Source: Thermodesulfobacteriota bacterium
GTDB lineage: Bacteria; Desulfobacterota; DSM-4660; Desulfatiglandales; Desulfatiglandaceae
Assembly (NCBI GenBank): GCA_028278625.1
Contig: JANQDY010000089.1
Coordinates: forward strand, 62,001 to 126,000
DNA length: 64,000 bases
Direction: 5' to 3'
Below, piece by piece: positions 61,167 through 64,000 of this stretch. The number at the start of each line of letters is the position of its first letter. Position 1 is the first letter of the stretch. A program made the position numbers and the translations under genes. Below the pieces are notes generated by a model. That model worked only from the letters and a program-made list of their open reading frames with translations. It searched no databases and was not told the DNA's origin.

Positions 61167-61979
61167 TCAGAACAGGGATGAGATCATTTCATCCATGGAT
61201 TGTTGCATCTCGGAATCGTCGCTGAGGGTGTGGGCCACGGCGGCAAGGCATGCGTCCAACGGGGGAATTCCCGATTGAATGAGTTTGCCGGCGTTGATGA
61301 GCAGCCGCGTACTCCCCCCTTCATCGAGCCCTTTCTCCTTCAGGTTGCGGGTCATGTGACCCAGGCGCACCAGACGCTTGGCAGTATCCTCATCCACACC
61401 CGATTCACGGGAAACGATGGCGATCTCGTTCTCTTCATGGGGATAATTGAATTCAAGGGAAACGAATCGTTGCCGGGTGCTCGGTTTAAGGTCTTTCATG
61501 ATGCTCTGGTACCCGGGATTGAAAGAGAGGATCAGCATGAATTGAGGGGAGGCGGTCAACACTTCCCCCTTCTTTTCCATGGGGAGGATTCGCCGGTCAT
61601 CGGTCAGGGGATGAATGACCACCGTCGTATCCTTTCGGGCTTCAACGATTTCATCCAGGTAGCAGAAACCGCCGGCTTTCACGGCCCGGGCAAGGGGCCC
61701 GTCGGTCCAGACGGTTTCATTTCCCCGAATGAGGTACCGGCCCACCAGATCACCGCTGGTCAGATCATCATGGCAGGCAACGGTCAGAAGCGGCCGTTTC
61801 AGGCGCCACGCCATGTACTCCATGAACCGGGTTTTGCCACACCCCGTGGGTCCTTTGAGGAGAACCGGAAGGTGATTTCTGTAGGCCTCGGTGAAAATAT
61901 CAACCTCACGCCCCGAAGAGAGGTAATAGGGCTCATCTTCGATGAAATAGGCTTCAATGGGTTTTACCTGCATCTGCAT
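61167..61979 (-). CDS. NorQ/CbbQ-family AAA ATPase
   Basis: The 270-residue MoxR-group AAA ATPase has Walker A GPTGCGKT (43-50), Walker B CYLDEIVEA, and sensor 1 LSFNPGY, with the NorQ/CbbQ C-terminal lid. It should remodel a client together with the VWA protein transcribed after it (57 bases apart, on the minus strand). Two in-frame ATGs (61979 and 61973) are possible starts. Confidence 0.88.
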   Translation of the reverse strand: MQMQVKPIEAYFIEDEPYYLSSGREVDIFTEAYRNHLPVLLKGPTGCGKTRFMEYMAWRLKRPLLTVACHDDLTSGDLVGRYLIRGNETVWTDGPLARAVKAGGFCYLDEIVEARKDTTVVIHPLTDDRRILPMEKKGEVLTASPQFMLILSFNPGYQSIMKDLKPSTRQRFVSLEFNYPHEENEIAIVSRESGVDEDTAKRLVRLGHMTRNLKEKGLDEGGSTRLLINAGKLIQSGIPPLDACLAAVAHTLSDDSEMQQSMDEMISSLF

Positions 61980-62003
61980 TGGCGGGTCCCTACCTTTTAT
62001 GGA

Positions 62004-63329
62004 TTACTTCTTCGGGTACCTGGGATTCTCCACCCCTTCCGTGGGCCGGCCAAAGGAAGCGGTGTCGACGCCTGACAGGGGATGGTTTTCCGCATACATG
62101 GGTTTCAGTTTGTCCGCCCGGATGACCGGATAATACTTGGCAATGGTTTCCTGGCTTCTGTCCAGGGGCACCTCTTCGATTTCGTAATCCGTTGTGCCCA
62201 TGCCGTTTTCAACCCCGCCGTAAACCTGCGGTTCAATGTCTTTTCCCTTGATGATATTGAGCTTTTTGTCCCCTGGGGCCAGCGCTTCAAAATCCTCCGC
62301 CTCCGAATTGGTGAGCCCCGGGGCTGCGTTCATCATGTCGATGCAGGCTTTGTCCACGGCCACGGGATCATATGAGGCCAGAATGCCCAGGCCGTTGACG
62401 ATGGGGGTATCGGTCCAGCCGTAGCAGTCACAGACCGGTGTGATATCAATGGCGAAATTCATGAAAAAGGTCTTTCCGGCCTCCTTGGTCATCATGGCCG
62501 CCAGGGCCGAATCAGCGATGCGTCTTCCCAAAGCCGGCAGGTGATCAAACCGCTGAATGGCGCCGATCCCCGCCATGTTGACACAAAGATTGGCGCATGC
62601 GAAACAGTAGACACAGTTCTCTTCATCCACCTGGAATCCGGTGTCGGTGATCTCTATCCCGCCTTCGGGACAGCAGGCTTCACAGGTTTGCCACCACTCG
62701 CAGGAGCGTCCGGGGCAGAGGTCCCTTTTGAAGACCGGTTTATCGCCCGCAAGAGCCCCGTGCAGGTTCATCTTTCCCCGCTTGCTGGCGCCCCCGACGC
62801 CGATGTTCTTCATGGCACCGCCGTACCCGCCCGCCGGATGTCCTTTGAAATGGGCCAGTGAGAGGAGGGCATCGGCGTCGGCAATGGCCCGGGATATGAA
62901 TTGTTTTTCAAGATAAGTCCCCCGGCCCTCAAGATCCACAACCACATCATCGGTTCCCAGCCAGCCGTCCGCGATGATGACGGGGCACCCCATGGTGCCG
63001 TGGTTGAATCCGTTCATGTTGGCGGTTTCAAGGTGATCAATGGCAAGGGTGCGACTGATCCAGGGATGATAAGGCATGGTGGTGGTATCCGTGACAAAGG
63101 GTTTCAAGCCCTTTTCTTTCAGAAGCTGAACCAGGGTGCTAACCATCACCGGGCGAAGATAACCCACGTTGTAGGCCTCTCCCATATGGGTTTTGACGGC
63201 CACGATGTCACCGGGTTTCAAATTGTCCAGCCATCCGGAATATTCCAGGATTTCTCTCCCTTTGATGGCCATGGATTCCAGAAAGCGTCTCGCCCTTGCA
63301 TCCATGAACCAGATCTTCGCCTTTGCCAT
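62004..63329 (-). CDS. DUF362 domain protein with ferredoxin motifs
   Basis: The 441-residue protein has the DUF362 core (VAVKTHMGEAYNVGYLRP, LAHFKGHPAGGYGGAMKNIGVG). Two Fe-S segments are visible: a variant one with CPGRSCEWWQTCEACCP, and CVYCFACANLC. DUF362 members are taken to be redox or metal-cofactor proteins, with no set reaction. ATG 63329 has GGAGGG about eight bases upstream; the frame extends 12 residues further to 63365 without support. It is first in a run with the NorQ/NorD-like genes 24 bases downstream. Confidence 0.85.
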   Translation of the reverse strand: MAKAKIWFMDARARRFLESMAIKGREILEYSGWLDNLKPGDIVAVKTHMGEAYNVGYLRPVMVSTLVQLLKEKGLKPFVTDTTTMPYHPWISRTLAIDHLETANMNGFNHGTMGCPVIIADGWLGTDDVVVDLEGRGTYLEKQFISRAIADADALLSLAHFKGHPAGGYGGAMKNIGVGGASKRGKMNLHGALAGDKPVFKRDLCPGRSCEWWQTCEACCPEGGIEITDTGFQVDEENCVYCFACANLCVNMAGIGAIQRFDHLPALGRRIADSALAAMMTKEAGKTFFMNFAIDITPVCDCYGWTDTPIVNGLGILASYDPVAVDKACIDMMNAAPGLTNSEAEDFEALAPGDKKLNIIKGKDIEPQVYGGVENGMGTTDYEIEEVPLDRSQETIAKYYPVIRADKLKPMYAENHPLSGVDTASFGRPTEGVENPRYPKK

Positions 63330-63590
63330 TTCAAATCCCTCCCTCATACAATTCACGTCTGCCAAATATTCCTAAGAGTCAATTTCCCATATTTTACTGC
63401 AACCTTCAAGCACAAATCCAGCGCAATTGGGAGGCACCGCATATCCAATCAGGCAGGCGCGCTCAAAAACATGGGTCCTTTGAGCTATTGGTCTTGACTA
63501 TGGCGGGCGATTGAATTAAACACAAGAATTTAATCAATCGTGATAAAACAGACCATTAGAAAGATTCGAAAAACTGGAAATTGCGCGACC

Positions 63591-64000
63591 ATGGGAAAAC
63601 CGAGTACCGTCACTTTGGACCGTGAAAAAAAAGCGGAAAAACTGAAAGAAAACGGGGTGAATCTCTATCCGGCAGGCTATCCGGTGGATATCACCGCCGG
63701 TGAGATTACCAAGCAGTTTGGCCATGTGGATGAAGATGCGTTGGAGCAAATGGCCGCCACTTGCCGTGTGGCGGGCCGAATTGTATCAAAGAGGGATTTC
63801 GGGAAGGCATCCTTCATCCACATCAAGGATAGATCCGGTCGGATTCAGGCGTATGTGAGGAAGAACAAGATAAAACCGGAGCAATTTGATACCTTTAAGC
63901 TGATGGACATCGGCGATTTTGTGGGCATTAAGGGGATGCTTTTCCGGACCAGGACCGGCGAACTGACACTTCTGGCGGAAGATCTGGTATTGCTCGGCAA
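63591..64000 (+). CDS. lysS: Lysyl-tRNA synthetase, N-terminal part (runs off the window)
   Basis: The frame from ATG 63591 is open to the window end, giving about 136 residues. VNLYPAGYPVD is followed by an OB-fold anticodon-binding domain with CRVAGRIVSKRDFGKASFIHIKDRSGRIQAYVRKN, the signature of class II LysS. The catalytic domain lies outside. No strong ribosome site is visible. The gene is divergent from the DUF362 run. Confidence 0.9.
   Translation, partial: MGKPSTVTLDREKKAEKLKENGVNLYPAGYPVDITAGEITKQFGHVDEDALEQMAATCRVAGRIVSKRDFGKASFIHIKDRSGRIQAYVRKNKIKPEQFDTFKLMDIGDFVGIKGMLFRTRTGELTLLAEDLVLLG

Overview
The window reads as part of the chromosome of an anaerobic Desulfobacterota-type (former Deltaproteobacteria) bacterium. 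Support for this: a reductive dehalogenase tail, paired CCG-type iron-sulfur proteins, an 11-heme cytochrome fused to a NarI-like membrane domain, a GcvH-like protein inside an oxidoreductase operon, TRAP transport, hopanoid genes and a B12-dependent radical SAM protein. The taxonomic call is an inference from gene content; there is no rRNA in the window. Housekeeping anchors are dnaE, argF and the start of lysS. I saw no tRNA or rRNA gene, CRISPR array or intact insertion sequence.

Layout. 1-2651: end of a reductive dehalogenase, then a metal-dependent amidohydrolase and a Tm-1-like protein. 2637-10511: a histidine kinase whose phospho-acceptor His is replaced, dnaE, a MEMO-family protein, argF and a YkgJ-type protein. 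10589-17534 (all minus strand): four exported proteins: a TPR plus beta-barrel outer-membrane protein, a FecR-domain protein with a roughly 200-residue threonine tract, a protein with tail-fibre-like motifs, and a parallel beta-helix protein. This is the best candidate for an undescribed surface system. 17785-25663: GT-C-like membrane protein fused to TPRs, GT2 glycosyltransferase, GNAT, B12-radical SAM, a membrane-anchored CARDB-like protein, a TIGR02444-family protein and a soluble diadenylate cyclase. 25986-28825: squalene-hopene cyclase and HpnG.

28849-36923 is a minus-strand 2-hydroxyacid (lactate-type) operon: FadR-type regulator, LarA-like racemase with all catalytic residues, 11-heme/NarI fusion, GlcD-like flavoprotein, GlcF-like Fe-S protein, GcvH-like lipoyl protein, and a second CCG Fe-S protein. 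It diverges from a 3-hydroxybutyrate-dehydrogenase-like SDR, a DctPQM TRAP transporter and an acyl-CoA synthetase (37217-43035). The shared control region holds a perfect TGGT-N3-ACCA palindrome plus a near copy. The likely logic is uptake of a short hydroxyacid, oxidation or CoA activation, and electron delivery to the membrane.

43036-55146 is an accessory stretch: unknown gene, N-terminally deleted nucleotide cyclase, orphan solute-binding proteins, radical SAM, acetyltransferases, methyltransferase, VapBC and RelE-type toxin-antitoxin pairs, thioesterase, lipoprotein, a GC-rich sulfatase and gene remnants. Several intergenic spaces here share short motifs directly after stop codons, as in a decayed gene-cassette array. 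55220-63329 returns to chromosomal genes: NagD-like phosphatase, universal stress protein, YtcJ-like amidohydrolase, a NorD/NorQ-like VWA-AAA pair and a DUF362 ferredoxin-like protein. lysS begins at 63591 and runs off the end.
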